Shown here: in pieces, positions 44,509 to 52,781 of the stretch
Layout of the letters: each line of letters opens with the position of its first letter
Position numbering within the stretch: position 1 is the stretch's first letter
Notes under the pieces: generated by a model
The model's input: only the letters and a program-made list of their open reading frames with translations
What the model was told of the DNA's origin: nothing
Databases searched by the model: none
From: Fulvimonas soli
Lineage (GTDB): Bacteria; Pseudomonadota; Gammaproteobacteria; Xanthomonadales; Rhodanobacteraceae
Assembly (NCBI RefSeq): GCF_003148905.1
Contig: NZ_QGHC01000009.1
Location: 62,001-126,000 of the forward strand
Direction of reading: 5' to 3'
Length of the DNA stretch: 64,000 nucleotides
Position numbers and translations under genes: made by a program

Positions 44509-46503
44509 ATGATCTTCCGCTGGTTCGAATCGCTGATCGACGCCTTCAAGGAGCCGGTCGACGCCATGCCGCCGGCCTCGGTCGGGCGCTTCTACGTGTT
44601 CTATCTGCGCCAGGTGTGGCCGGTGTTCCTGGCCGCGCTGGTGGTGGGCTTCGGCGTGGCGGTGGTGGAGGTGTCGCTGTTCGGCTTCATCGGCTCCATC
44701 GTGGACATGACCCGCGGCGTGGCCGGCGCGGCGTTCTTCCGCGAGCACGGCCGCGCGCTGCTGTGGATGGGGCTGGTGGCGCTGGTGGCGCGGCCGCTGC
44801 TCAACGGCCTGCACGACCTCTTGGTCAACCAGGCCATCGTGCCCAGCCTGACCAACCGCATCCGCTGGCAGAACCACCGCTACGTGGTGCGCCAGAGCCT
44901 GGGCTTCTTCCAGAACGACTACGCCGGGCGCATCGCCAACCGCATCATGCAGACCGGCGCCTCGCTGCGCGAATCGGCGGTGCAGATCGTCGACGCGATC
45001 TGGTACGTGCTGATCTACACCGGCAGCGCCATCGTGATGTTCGCCCACGCCGACGGCTGACTGGCGCTGCCGCTGGTGGCGTGGATCGCCGCCTACGTCG
45101 GCGCGCTGGCGTACTTCATCCCGCGCACCAAGGCGCGTTCCTGGCAGGCCTCGGAGGCGCGCTCGAAGCTGATGGGCCGCATCGTCGACGGCTACAGCAA
45201 CATCCTCACCCTCAAGCTGTTCGCGCACACCCGCCGCGAGGAGGCCTACGTGGCCGACGCGATGGGCGAGCAGGTGGACAAGGTGCGCCGGATGACGCGC
45301 ATGACCACCGCGATGGACGCGACCATCACCACCCTCAACGGCTTCCTGATCGTGGGCACCTCGGGCCTAGCGGTGTGGCTGTGGAGCCAGGGCCGGGTCA
45401 CGGTGGGCGCGATCGCGCTGGCCACCGGCCTGGTGATCCGCATCAACAACATGTCCGGCTGGATCATGTGGGTGGTCAACGGCATCTTCGAGAACGTGGG
45501 CACCGTGCAGGACGGCCTCACCACCATCGCGCGGCCGCGCGCGGTGCAGGACCGGCCCGACGCCGTGCCGCTGGTGGTGACGCGCGGCGACGTGCGCTTC
45601 GAGGACATCCACTTCCACTACGGTCGCCCTATGCCGCGGGTTGGCGATGCAGGCCATGGAGGGCCTGACGCGGATCGGGCAATTGAAGTGCCCGATCCGT
45701 CGGAGCCGAGTCCGGACATGCGCCGGACTCGGCGGGCCGGAGTAGCGCAGGGAGGCGCTACTCCGGCATCCCAGCTTCGCGGCGTGATCGCCGGGCTGGA
45801 CCTGCACGTGCGGCCGGGCGAGAAGATCGGCCTGGTCGGTCCCTCCGGCGCGGGCAAGACCACCATGGTCAACGTGCTGCTGCGGCTGTACGACCTGGAG
45901 GGCGGGCGCATCCTGGTCGACGGCCAGGACATCGCGCGGGTGACGCAGGAGAGCCTGCGCTCGCAGATCGGCGTGGTGACGCAGGACACCTCGCTGCTGC
46001 ACCGCTCGATCCGCGACAACATCCTCTACGGCCGGCCCGAGGCCGGCGAGGCGGAGGTGCTGGAGGCCGTGCGCAAGGCGCGCGCCGACGAGTTCATCCC
46101 GCAGCTGGTCGACGGCGAGGGCCGCACCGGCTTCGACGCGCTGGTCGGCGAGCGCGGCGTGAAGCTCTCCGGCGGCCAGCGCCAGCGCGTCGCGATCGCC
46201 CGCGTGCTGCTCAAGGACGCGCCGATCCTGGTGCTGGACGAGGCCACCAGCGCGCTGGATTCGGAGGCCGAGGCGGCGATCCAGGAGAGCCTGGACCTGC
46301 TGATGCGCGGCAAGACGGTGATCGCCATCGCGCACCGCCTGTCCACCATCGCGCGGATGGACCGCCTGGTGGTGATGGACAAGGGCCGCATCGTGGAGAG
46401 CGGCACGCACGCCGAGCTGCTCGCGCGCGACGGCCTGTACGCGCGGCTGTGGCGGCGCCAGACCGGCGGCTTCGTGGCGGTGGAGGACGAGGCGGCGGCG
46501 TGA
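44509..46503 (+). pseudogene. ABC exporter (permease-ATPase) interrupted by an in-frame TGA and carrying an in-frame hairpin insertion
   Basis: Conceptual 664-residue half-transporter. Membrane domain: MIFRWFESLIDAFKEPVDAM and so on with about six spans. At codon 184 (45058-45060) a TGA stop interrupts the frame in ADG-stop-LALPLVAW; the frame resumes at once without shift, and relatives would have Trp here, so TGG to TGA is the simplest change. The ATPase domain is complete: Walker A GPSGAGKTT, signature LSGGQRQRVAIARVLL, Walker B ILVLDEATSALD and the H loop IAIAHRLST. About 50 extra codons (45629-45778) lie between the HYGR strand and GVIAGLDL. Either a pseudogene, a sequencing error, or readthrough or reinitiation (GTG at 45076) gives a product. 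Confidence 0.85.
45629..45780. repeat. Four-hairpin palindromic array inserted in the ABC transporter coding sequence
   Basis: Four consecutive inverted repeats: CAGGCC/GGCCTG at 45650-45667; CGGATCGGGCA/TGCCCGATCCG at 45671-45699 with a seven-base loop; GCCGAGTCCGG/CCGGACTCGGC at 45705-45733, again with a seven-base loop; GCCGGAGTAGCGC/GCGCTACTCCGGC at 45736-45767 with a six-base loop. All arms are perfect. The block is in frame (about 150 bases) and adds a hydrophilic Pro/Asp/Arg-rich segment to the protein. Composition is less GC-rich than its surroundings. It resembles coding-region palindromic elements such as Rickettsia RPE, but I do not recognise the family. Confidence 0.85.
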
Positions 46504-46612
46504 GGCGGGCGGCGGCCATGCTCGCGGGATGGTGATGTCGCCGGCCCCGCCCGGGTCCGCCGTGCCGCGCGTGCGGAGCGTTTCGATCCGGGCTCGCGCA
46601 AGACCCCATTGC

Positions 46613-46723
46613 CGTCATTCCGGCGAAGGCCGGAATCCGGTCGGGTACTCGTGCGCAGCACGCAAAGCCTGATTCGCGTGCTGCGCACAGCATTTCCTAC
46701 TGGATTCCGGCCTTCGCCGGAAT
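46613..46723. repeat. GTCATTCCGGC-type element with nested inverted repeat
   Basis: CGTCATTCCGGCGAAGGC at 46613 and TGGATTCCGGCCTTCGCC at 46701 are the outer inverted arms. Inside, GTGCGCAGCACGC (46651-46663) and GCGTGCTGCGCAC (46676-46688) form a second perfect 13-base-arm hairpin. The right arm supplies the last residues and the stop codon of the OsmC remnant at 46697-46840. Confidence 0.85.
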
Positions 46724-46840
46724 CCCGCCGCCCAGCGCGACCGATTCGTCGGCGACCAGCGCGTGCGCGCCGGTCGTCATGTCGTGGCGGTAGTAGCGGA
46801 CGCCCGCGGAGCGGACGGTGGCGTGGGCGATCGCCTTCAT
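46697..46840 (-). pseudogene. Truncated OsmC-family remnant ended by a repeat element
   Basis: A 47-codon frame starting ATG overlapping the pirin stop codon (ATGA). Its sequence, HATVRSAGVRYYRHDMTTG and then AHALVADESVALGG, matches the N-terminus of OsmC-like peroxiredoxins (compare the intact neighbour at 47801). After GG the frame runs into the GTCATTCC repeat and ends GIPAKAGIQ. About 100 residues including both catalytic cysteines are missing. It is probably the relic of a pirin-osmC operon cut by insertion of the repeat or by recombination between repeats. Confidence 0.75.
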
Positions 46841-47796
46841 GGCCGCGCCGTCCGCAGGTGCAGGCCGGCGATGTCCGGCGCGACCAGCCGCGGCGACGGG
46901 CTGCCCTTCACCTCGCCGAAATGCCGGTGCCCGTTCCAGGCGAGGGTGGCTTCCTCCATCTCCTGCGGACGGCGCGCCACGAAGTTCCACCACAGCAGGA
47001 TCTCCTCGCCGAACGGCTCGCCGCCGATCAGCACCAGCCGGCTGGCCGCGCCGCACTGCAGCTTCAGCTCGCGCCGGCCGAGGCCGAGGTAGAGCAGGGT
47101 GTCGGGCGGCAGGGCCTCGCCTTCCACGCGGGTCTCGCCGATCAGCCCGAGCACGGCGTACTCGAAGCCCGGTTCGAGCGGCAGGGTGAGGCTGGCGGCA
47201 CCGTCGGCGGCGAGGTCCAGGCCGACCAGCGGCGAGAAGACCTCCGCCGGCGCGGTCCGGCCGAAGGCGCTGCCGGCCAGCACGGTCGCCCTGAAGCCGC
47301 CCTCGCGGATCACCGGCAGGTCCGGGTAGTGCCGGAACGACGGTGCGCGGTGGCGCTCCGCCTCGGGCAGCGCGATCCACAGCTGCACCGCGTGCAGGCG
47401 GCCGGGCGCGGTCGCCGAGACCTCGTCCTCGGCGTGGGCGATGCCGCGCCCGGCGGTCATCAGGTTGACCTGGCCGGGGCGGATCACCTGCTCGTAGCCC
47501 AGGCTGTCGCGGTGCATGATCTCGCCCTCGATCATCCAGGTGAAGGTCTGCAGGCCGATGTGCGGGTGCGGCCCCACGCGCAGGCCCTGGCCGGCCGCGT
47601 AGTCGATCGGCCCGGCGTGGTCCAGGAAGCACCAGGCGCCGACCATGCGGCGCTGGCGGCTCGGCAGGGCGCGGTGGATCGGCAGCAGGCCGACCTCGGC
47701 GCCGCGCGTCTCGATGCGCTCGAGCACCGGGTGGCCGGGGCAGGGCTTGCCGTCGTGGGAATCGGACGGGGCGGACTGGCGTTCGGTGTTGGTCAT
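46837..47796 (-). CDS. Pirin family protein
   Basis: A 319-residue bicupin of the pirin family. The N-terminal cupin has the metal site in VGPHPHIGLQTFTWMIEGEIMHRDS, that is three His and a Glu, followed by GQVNLMTAGRGIAHAED. The C-terminal half (LYLGLGRRELKLQ, FGEEILLWWNFVARRPQEM) is the usual pirin end. Some members oxidise quercetin; others act as redox cofactors of transcription factors. It overlaps the OsmC remnant by four bases and lies 4 bases downstream of the intact OsmC stop region on the same strand, so a peroxide-defence operon is likely. Confidence 0.95.
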   Translation of the reverse strand: MTNTERQSAPSDSHDGKPCPGHPVLERIETRGAEVGLLPIHRALPSRQRRMVGAWCFLDHAGPIDYAAGQGLRVGPHPHIGLQTFTWMIEGEIMHRDSLGYEQVIRPGQVNLMTAGRGIAHAEDEVSATAPGRLHAVQLWIALPEAERHRAPSFRHYPDLPVIREGGFRATVLAGSAFGRTAPAEVFSPLVGLDLAADGAASLTLPLEPGFEYAVLGLIGETRVEGEALPPDTLLYLGLGRRELKLQCGAASRLVLIGGEPFGEEILLWWNFVARRPQEMEEATLAWNGHRHFGEVKGSPSPRLVAPDIAGLHLRTARP

Positions 47797-47800
47797 GGGA

Positions 47801-48229
47801 TCACCCTTGCGTGGCGGCCGGCGCGTCGAGCGTGGTGGCGATGCGGATCTCGCCGGTCAGCAGCTTGTGCACCGGGCAGGCGTTGGCCACCGCGAGCAGG
47901 CGCTCGCGCTGTTCCGCGCTCAGCGCGCCGTGCAGGACCAGCTGCCGCTGGATCTCGCTGTGGCCGTCGGCCGGCGCGCCCTGCGGGTTGAGCCGCAGCA
48001 CCACCCGCACGTCGTCCAGCGGCCAGCCCTTGCGCGCGGCGTACATCCTGAGCGTGATCGCCGTGCAGGCGCCGAGGCTGGAGAGCAGCAGCTCGGTCGG
48101 CATGGGGCCGGCGTCCGCGCCCTGCAGCTCGCGCGGCTCGTCGGCGAGCCATTCGTGCGCGCGCTCGTCGGCGAGCACGACGGTGTAGGGCGTGGCGCCG
48201 GGGGTGGCGGTGACGGCGGAGGCGGCCAT
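47801..48229 (-). CDS. OsmC family peroxide-resistance protein
   Basis: A 142-residue OsmC/Ohr-like protein. The two redox cysteines are in LLSSLGACTAITLRMYAARKGW and AVANACPVHKLLTG, spaced as in OsmC thiol peroxidases, and the adjacent N-terminal Glu/Asp region fits. It should reduce organic hydroperoxides using a dihydrolipoyl-type donor. The gene is upstream of pirin on the minus strand with only a few bases between them. Confidence 0.92.
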   Translation of the reverse strand: MAASAVTATPGATPYTVVLADERAHEWLADEPRELQGADAGPMPTELLLSSLGACTAITLRMYAARKGWPLDDVRVVLRLNPQGAPADGHSEIQRQLVLHGALSAEQRERLLAVANACPVHKLLTGEIRIATTLDAPAATQG

Positions 48230-48339
48230 GGGCGTTTCCGGGCGGACGAGGGGAACAAAGATAGCGCCGCGGCGTGTCGCGCGCGCGTCGTCGCCGTCGT
48301 TTCCCGCGGGCATCGCGGACGGCAGCGACATCCTGCCGC

Positions 48340-48371
48340 TTGACCCTGGAGTTCGATCCAGAGTCTAGACT
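48340..48371 (+). promoter_or_regulatory. MerR-type promoter with 20-base spacer and operator
   Basis: A -35 box TTGACC (48340-48345) and a -10 box TAGACT (48366-48371) are separated by 20 bases, longer than the usual 17, as in promoters activated by MerR regulators through DNA twisting. Between them lies the perfect palindrome CTGGA-N6-TCCAG (48346-48361), the expected operator. It stands just before the MerR gene, so the regulator and the ATPase should be induced together by metal. Confidence 0.85.
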
Positions 48372-48377
48372 TGTGCC

Positions 48378-48803
48378 ATGAACGCTCCCAACCCATCGCT
48401 TTCCATCGGCGCCGTCGCCAGGCGCGCCGGCGTGGCCATCGACACCATCCGCTACTACGAGCGCGAGGGCCTGCTGCCCGAGCCGGCGCGGCGCGCGTCC
48501 GGCTACCGCAGCTACGGCGAGGACGCCGTGGCGCGGCTGCGCTTCATCCGGCGCGCCAAGACGCTGGGCTTCACGCTGGAGGAGATCCGCGAGCTGCTGG
48601 CGCTCTCGGCGGACCGGCGGCGCGGGGTGAAGGCGGTGAAGCGCCGCGCCGAGCAGCGCCTGGCGGCGATCGCGGCGCGCATCGAGGAACTGACCCGGGT
48701 GCGCGACGGCCTGCGCGAGCTGGTCGAGGCCTGCCCGGGGCACGGCGCGCCGGAGCAGTGCCCGATCCTGCGCGCCCTCGGCGACGGGGAGGCGCTGCCA
48801 TGA
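48378..48803 (+). CDS. MerR-family metal-responsive regulator (CueR-like)
   Basis: A 141-residue MerR regulator. The winged helix contains [28 protein letters not shown] and [14 protein letters not shown], then the dimer helix. The metal loop has two cysteines in [14 protein letters not shown], the C-x-x-x-x-x-x-x-C arrangement of copper/gold/silver sensors such as CueR. It starts directly behind its own MerR-type promoter and overlaps the P-ATPase gene by four bases (ATGA), which indicates a coupled metal-export operon. The exact metal (Cu+, Ag+, Au+) is inference. Confidence 0.93.
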   Translation: MNAPNPSLSIGAVARRAGVAIDTIRYYEREGLLPEPARRASGYRSYGEDAVARLRFIRRAKTLGFTLEEIRELLALSADRRRGVKAVKRRAEQRLAAIAARIEELTRVRDGLRELVEACPGHGAPEQCPILRALGDGEALP

Positions 48804-51460
48804 GCGATGCCTGCTGCCGGGACGGCGACGCGCCCGCCGCGAAGACGCTGGTCGATCCCGTGTGCGGCATGGCGGTCGACGCCGCCTCGCCGCACGCCAG
48901 CGAGCACGCGGGCCGGAGCTACCGCTTCTGCTGCGCGGGTTGCAAGGCGAAGTTCGACGCGGCGCCGGAGGACTGGCTGCGCCGGGAACCGGCGCCGGCC
49001 GGCGGCTGCTGCGGCGCGCCCGCGACGTCCGTCGCGCGGACCGGCCACGGCGCACACCGCCACGACCGCGACCTGTCAGACGGACGGGCACACGAGCCGA
49101 CGCACGAGCGAGCGCCGGGACAAATGCACGAGCCGGCACACGGCCAGGCGCACGACCCGGACCCCGCTGCCGGCGAACGCGACCCGGTCTGCGGCATGCG
49201 GGTCGATCCGCGCGCGACCGCGCATCATGCCGACTACGCGGGCCGCACCTACCATTTCTGCGCGGCGCGCTGCCGCGGGAAATTCGTCGCCGATCCGGGG
49301 AAATACCTCTCGGGCGGATCGCCCGCGCCCTCCGCCCCGCCCGGCACCGTCTACACCTGCCCGATGCACCCGGAAGTGCGGCAGATCGGTCCCGGCCATT
49401 GCCCCAAGTGCGGCATGGCACTGGAGCCGCTGCTGCCGGCGGCCGGCGCGGACGACGACGGCGGGCTGGGCGCGATGGCGCGGCGACTGGCGCTGCTCGC
49501 CGCACTGACCCTGCCGGTGTTCGTGCTGGCGATGGGGCCGCATCTGTTCGGCTGGCACTGGCCGGCGCCGTGGGACGCCGCGGCCGGCTGGGCCGAGGCG
49601 CTGCTGGCCAGCGCGGTGGTGCTGTGGGGCGGCGCGCCGTTCTTCGCGCGCGGCTGGCGCTCGCTCCGGCCGTGGTCGCCCAACATGTACACGCTGATCG
49701 CGCTGGGCACCGGCGTGGCCTGGGCCTACAGCGCGGTGGCCTTCCTCGCGCCCGGGCTGTTCCCGGCCGGCATGCGCGGCATGCACGGGCGCGTGGACGT
49801 GTATTTCGAGTCGGCCGCGGTGATCGTCACCCTGGTCACGCTGGGCGACTTCCTCGAGCTGCGCGCGCGCCGCCGCACCGGCGCGGCGCTCAAGGCGCTG
49901 CTGGGCCTGGCGCCGAAGACCGCGCGGCGCATCGCCGCCGACGGCGGCGAGCAGGACGTGCCGCTGGAGGAAGTGCAGCCCGGCGACGTGCTGCGCGTGC
50001 GTCCCGGCGAGAAGGTGCCGGTGGACGGCGTGGTGCTGGACGGCGCCAGCCACGTGGACGAGTCGATGCTCACCGGCGAGCCGCTGCCGGTCGCCAAGGC
50101 CGCGGGCGAGCGCCTCGCCGGCGGCACGGTGAACCAGGACGGCGCGCTGACCATGCGCGCGGAGAAGGTCGGCGCCGACACCCTGCTGGCGCAGATCGTC
50201 GCGCTGGTGGCGCAGGCGCAGCGCAGCCGCGCGCCGCTGCAGCGCGTGGCCGACCGCGTGGCCGCGTGGTTCGTGCCGGCGGTGGTGGCCGTCGCCGCGC
50301 TCGCCTTCGCCGCGTGGCTGGCCTGGGGGCCGGCGCCGCGCGTGGCGCACGCGCTGGTCGCGGCGGTGTCGGTGCTGATCATCGCCTGTCCCTGCGCGCT
50401 GGGCCTGGCCACGCCGATCTCGATCATGGTGGCGAGCGGGCGCGGCGCGCAGGCCGGCGTGCTGTTCCGCGACGCGGCGGCGATCGAGGCGCTGCAGGAC
50501 ATCGACACGCTGGCGGTGGACAAGACCGGCACGCTCACCGAAGGGCGCCCCTCGCTGCGCGAGGTGGCGGCGCTGGGCGCGCTGTCGCGCGAGCGCCTGC
50601 TGGCGCTGGCCGCCGCGCTGGAGCGGCCCAGCGAGCATCCGCTGGCGCGCGCCGTGGTGGCGGGCGCGCAGGAGGCCGGCGTGGCGGTCCCGGACGTGCA
50701 GGATTTCCGCACGCTGACCGGGCAGGGCGTGCAGGGCCGGGTCGAGGGCCGGAGCGTGGCGCTGGGCAACGCGCGGCTGATGCAGGCGCTGGGCGTCGCC
50801 GTGGACGCGGCCGCGGCGGCGCAGGCCGAGCGGCTGCGCGCGGACGGCGCCACGGTGATGTTCCTCGCCGTCGACGGCGCGGCGGCCGGCCTGGTGGCGG
50901 TGGCCGACCGCCTCAAGCCCGGCGCGGCCGCGGCGGCGCAGGCGCTGCACCGCGACGGCCTGCGGCTGGTGATGCTCACCGGCGACAACGCCACCACCGC
51001 CGCGGCGGTGGCCGGCGCGCTGGGCATCGACGAGGTGCGCGCCGACGTCTCGCCGGCCGGCAAGGCGCAGGCCGTCGGCGCACTGAAGGCCGCCGGCCGC
51101 CGCGTGGCGATGGCCGGCGACGGCATCAACGACGCGCCGGCGCTGGCCGCGGCCGACGTCGGCATCGCCATGGGCAACGGCACCGACGTGGCGATGGAGA
51201 GCGCGCAGGTCACCCTGGTGAAGGGCGACCTCGGCGCCATCCTGCGCGCCCGCGCGCTGTCGCGCGCCACCGTGCGCAACATCCGGCAGAACCTGTTCTT
51301 CGCCTTCGTCTACAACGCGGTGGGCGTGCCGCTGGCCGCGGGCGCGCTGTACCCGTGGCTGGGCGTGACGCTGTCGCCGATGGTGGCGGCGCTGGCGATG
51401 AGCCTGTCCTCGGTGTCGGTGGTGGGCAATGCGCTGCGGCTGCGCAAGGCGGCGTTGTAG
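48800..51460 (+). CDS. copA: Copper-type P1B ATPase with two YHS domains and a His-rich linker
   Basis: An 886-residue exporter. The N-terminus is unusual: a YHS domain at residues 19-62 ([20 protein letters not shown]), a linker with eight histidines at 82-120, a second YHS domain at 127-171 ([21 protein letters not shown]) and a heavy-metal-binding segment [21 protein letters not shown] at about 185-205. No classic CxxC metal domain is present. The core has the CPC transport motif ([13 protein letters not shown]), phosphorylation site [11 protein letters not shown], the HP motif SEHPLARAV and [15 protein letters not shown]. These mark a Cu+/Ag+ efflux ATPase. It is in an operon with the MerR gene. 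Confidence 0.94.
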   Translation: MSDACCRDGDAPAAKTLVDPVCGMAVDAASPHASEHAGRSYRFCCAGCKAKFDAAPEDWLRREPAPAGGCCGAPATSVARTGHGAHRHDRDLSDGRAHEPTHERAPGQMHEPAHGQAHDPDPAAGERDPVCGMRVDPRATAHHADYAGRTYHFCAARCRGKFVADPGKYLSGGSPAPSAPPGTVYTCPMHPEVRQIGPGHCPKCGMALEPLLPAAGADDDGGLGAMARRLALLAALTLPVFVLAMGPHLFGWHWPAPWDAAAGWAEALLASAVVLWGGAPFFARGWRSLRPWSPNMYTLIALGTGVAWAYSAVAFLAPGLFPAGMRGMHGRVDVYFESAAVIVTLVTLGDFLELRARRRTGAALKALLGLAPKTARRIAADGGEQDVPLEEVQPGDVLRVRPGEKVPVDGVVLDGASHVDESMLTGEPLPVAKAAGERLAGGTVNQDGALTMRAEKVGADTLLAQIVALVAQAQRSRAPLQRVADRVAAWFVPAVVAVAALAFAAWLAWGPAPRVAHALVAAVSVLIIACPCALGLATPISIMVASGRGAQAGVLFRDAAAIEALQDIDTLAVDKTGTLTEGRPSLREVAALGALSRERLLALAAALERPSEHPLARAVVAGAQEAGVAVPDVQDFRTLTGQGVQGRVEGRSVALGNARLMQALGVAVDAAAAAQAERLRADGATVMFLAVDGAAAGLVAVADRLKPGAAAAAQALHRDGLRLVMLTGDNATTAAAVAGALGIDEVRADVSPAGKAQAVGALKAAGRRVAMAGDGINDAPALAAADVGIAMGNGTDVAMESAQVTLVKGDLGAILRARALSRATVRNIRQNLFFAFVYNAVGVPLAAGALYPWLGVTLSPMVAALAMSLSSVSVVGNALRLRKAAL

Positions 51461-51469
51461 ACCGGCCTT

Positions 51470-51636
51470 GGTTCCCTCTCCCCACTGGGGAGAGGGTCAG
51501 GGTGAGGGGCGGCCCTTGCGAAAACCCCCATCGGGCTGGGCAAGCCCCGGCACGCGGGTCCATCGCACGGCCGCGGCATCGCGGCAAGCCCGGCCCCTCA
51601 CCCCGGCCCTCTCCCCGCAGGGGAGAGGGAGCAGGG
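51470..51636. repeat. Inverted pair of CTCTCCCC-type repeats behind the copA gene
   Basis: CCCTCTCCCCACTGGGGAGA at about 51474 with the tail GGGTGAGGGGC faces its mirror CCCCTCACCCCGGCCCTCTC at about 51596-51636. Each half is a strong hairpin, and as a pair they form a BIME-like element. They occupy most of the gap 51461-51709 and probably end the metal operon transcript. Confidence 0.85.
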
Positions 51637-51709
51637 CGCGCAGGCGGCCGACCCGGCCGCGCCGCGATCGCTTACACTGCGCGCCCCGCCATGCCGCAGG
51701 TCCGCCCGC

Positions 51710-52114
51710 ATGTCCGACGCGCCATCGCTGATCGAGCGCTACTACGCCGCCTTCAACGCGGGCGACCGGGAAGGCATGCTGGCCTGCCTGACCGACGACG
51801 TGGCGCACGACGTCAACCAGGGCGGCCGCGAGACCGGGCGCGCGGCCTTCCGCGCCTTCCTCGCGCGCATGCGGCGGTGCTACCGCGAGCAGTTGCGCGA
51901 CGTCGTGGTGATGACGTCGGCCGACGGCGCGCGCGCCGCCGCCGAGTACGTGGTGCACGGCGAGTACCTGGCCGACGACGAGGGCCTGCCGCCGGCGCGC
52001 GGCCAGCGCTACGTGCTGCCGGGCGGCGCCTTCTTCGAGCTGCGCGACGGCCGCATCGCCCGCGTCAGCAACTACTACAACCTCGCCGACTGGATCGCGC
52101 AGGTCGCGGGCTGA
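51710..52114 (+). CDS. SnoaL-like (ketosteroid-isomerase-related) protein
   Basis: A 134-residue NTF2-fold protein: LIERYYAAFNAGDREGMLACLTDDVAHDVNQGGRETG, then YVLPGGAFFELRDGRIARVSNYYNLADW. The pattern is that of ketosteroid-isomerase-related SnoaL proteins. No activity can be assigned; automated pipelines often attach unrelated names. It starts with a short leaderless gene unit and is followed closely by the GNAT gene. Confidence 0.85.
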   Translation: MSDAPSLIERYYAAFNAGDREGMLACLTDDVAHDVNQGGRETGRAAFRAFLARMRRCYREQLRDVVVMTSADGARAAAEYVVHGEYLADDEGLPPARGQRYVLPGGAFFELRDGRIARVSNYYNLADWIAQVAG

Positions 52115-52115
52115 G

Positions 52116-52131
52116 AGCCTGTTCATGATCT
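52116..52131. repeat. Solo arm of the GCCTGTTCACGATCT element
   Basis: AGCCTGTTCATGATCT differs at one base from the left arm of the inverted-repeat element at 35470. There is no matching right arm here, so it is a solo end. It starts two bases after the SnoaL stop codon. Confidence 0.6.
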
Positions 52132-52166
52132 CCCCGTACCCCGCGTTGTCATCGAGGCTCTGAGCG

Positions 52167-52763
52167 ATGGCGCTGCGCATCGCCACCTGCACCGGCGCGG
52201 CCGTCGCGCCGCACCTGGACGACCTGGCGCGGCTGCGCATCGCGGTGTTCCGCGACTGGCCGTACCTGTACGACGGCGACGCCGCCTACGAGCGCGATTA
52301 TCTCGCCGCCTACGCGCGCTCGCCGCGCGGCGTGTTCGTGCTGGCGCTGGACGGGGACGCGGTGGTCGGCGCCTCCACCGGCATCCCGCTGGCCGACGAC
52401 GGCGAGGCGTTCCGGCGGCCGTTCGCCGAGCGCGGCTACGCGCTGGACGAGGTGTTCTACTTCGGCGAGTCGGTGCTGCTGCCCGCCTACCGCGGGCGCG
52501 GCGTCGGCCACCGCTTCTTCGACGAGCGCGAGGCGCATGCGCGCCGGCTCGGCGGCTTCCGCCTCGCCGCCTTCTGCGCGGTGGAGCGCGCCGGCGACGA
52601 CCCGCGCCGCCCGGCCGGCTACCGCCCGAACGATGCGTTCTGGAGCAAGCGCGGCTATCGCCGGCAGGACGACCTGTCCTGCACGCTGGAATGGAAGGAG
52701 TGCGGCGCCGCGGCGGCCACGCCGCACCGCCTGCGCTTCTGGCTGCGTCCGCTGGACGCCTGA
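52167..52763 (+). CDS. GNAT family N-acetyltransferase
   Basis: A 198-residue acetyltransferase with the acetyl-CoA loop in VLLPAYRGRGVGHRFFDEREAH (shown here by its core PAYRGRGVGHRFF) and a C-terminal segment FWSKRGYRRQDDLSCTLEWKE. It is of the larger GNAT group acting on unknown small molecules. It ends 18 bases before folC, so it may lead or share that operon. Confidence 0.88.
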   Translation: MALRIATCTGAAVAPHLDDLARLRIAVFRDWPYLYDGDAAYERDYLAAYARSPRGVFVLALDGDAVVGASTGIPLADDGEAFRRPFAERGYALDEVFYFGESVLLPAYRGRGVGHRFFDEREAHARRLGGFRLAAFCAVERAGDDPRRPAGYRPNDAFWSKRGYRRQDDLSCTLEWKECGAAAATPHRLRFWLRPLDA

Positions 52764-52781
52764 CCCCGGGCGGACGATCCC

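Noticed and set aside
40741-45060. 1439-residue frame on the plus strand
   Set aside because: Only the last 183 codons (from 44509) are the real start of the ABC exporter; the rest is antisense to VOC and MscS genes.
45671-45767. Rho-independent terminator inside the ABC gene
   Set aside because: Hairpins are not followed by a T run, and four in a row point to a repeat insertion.
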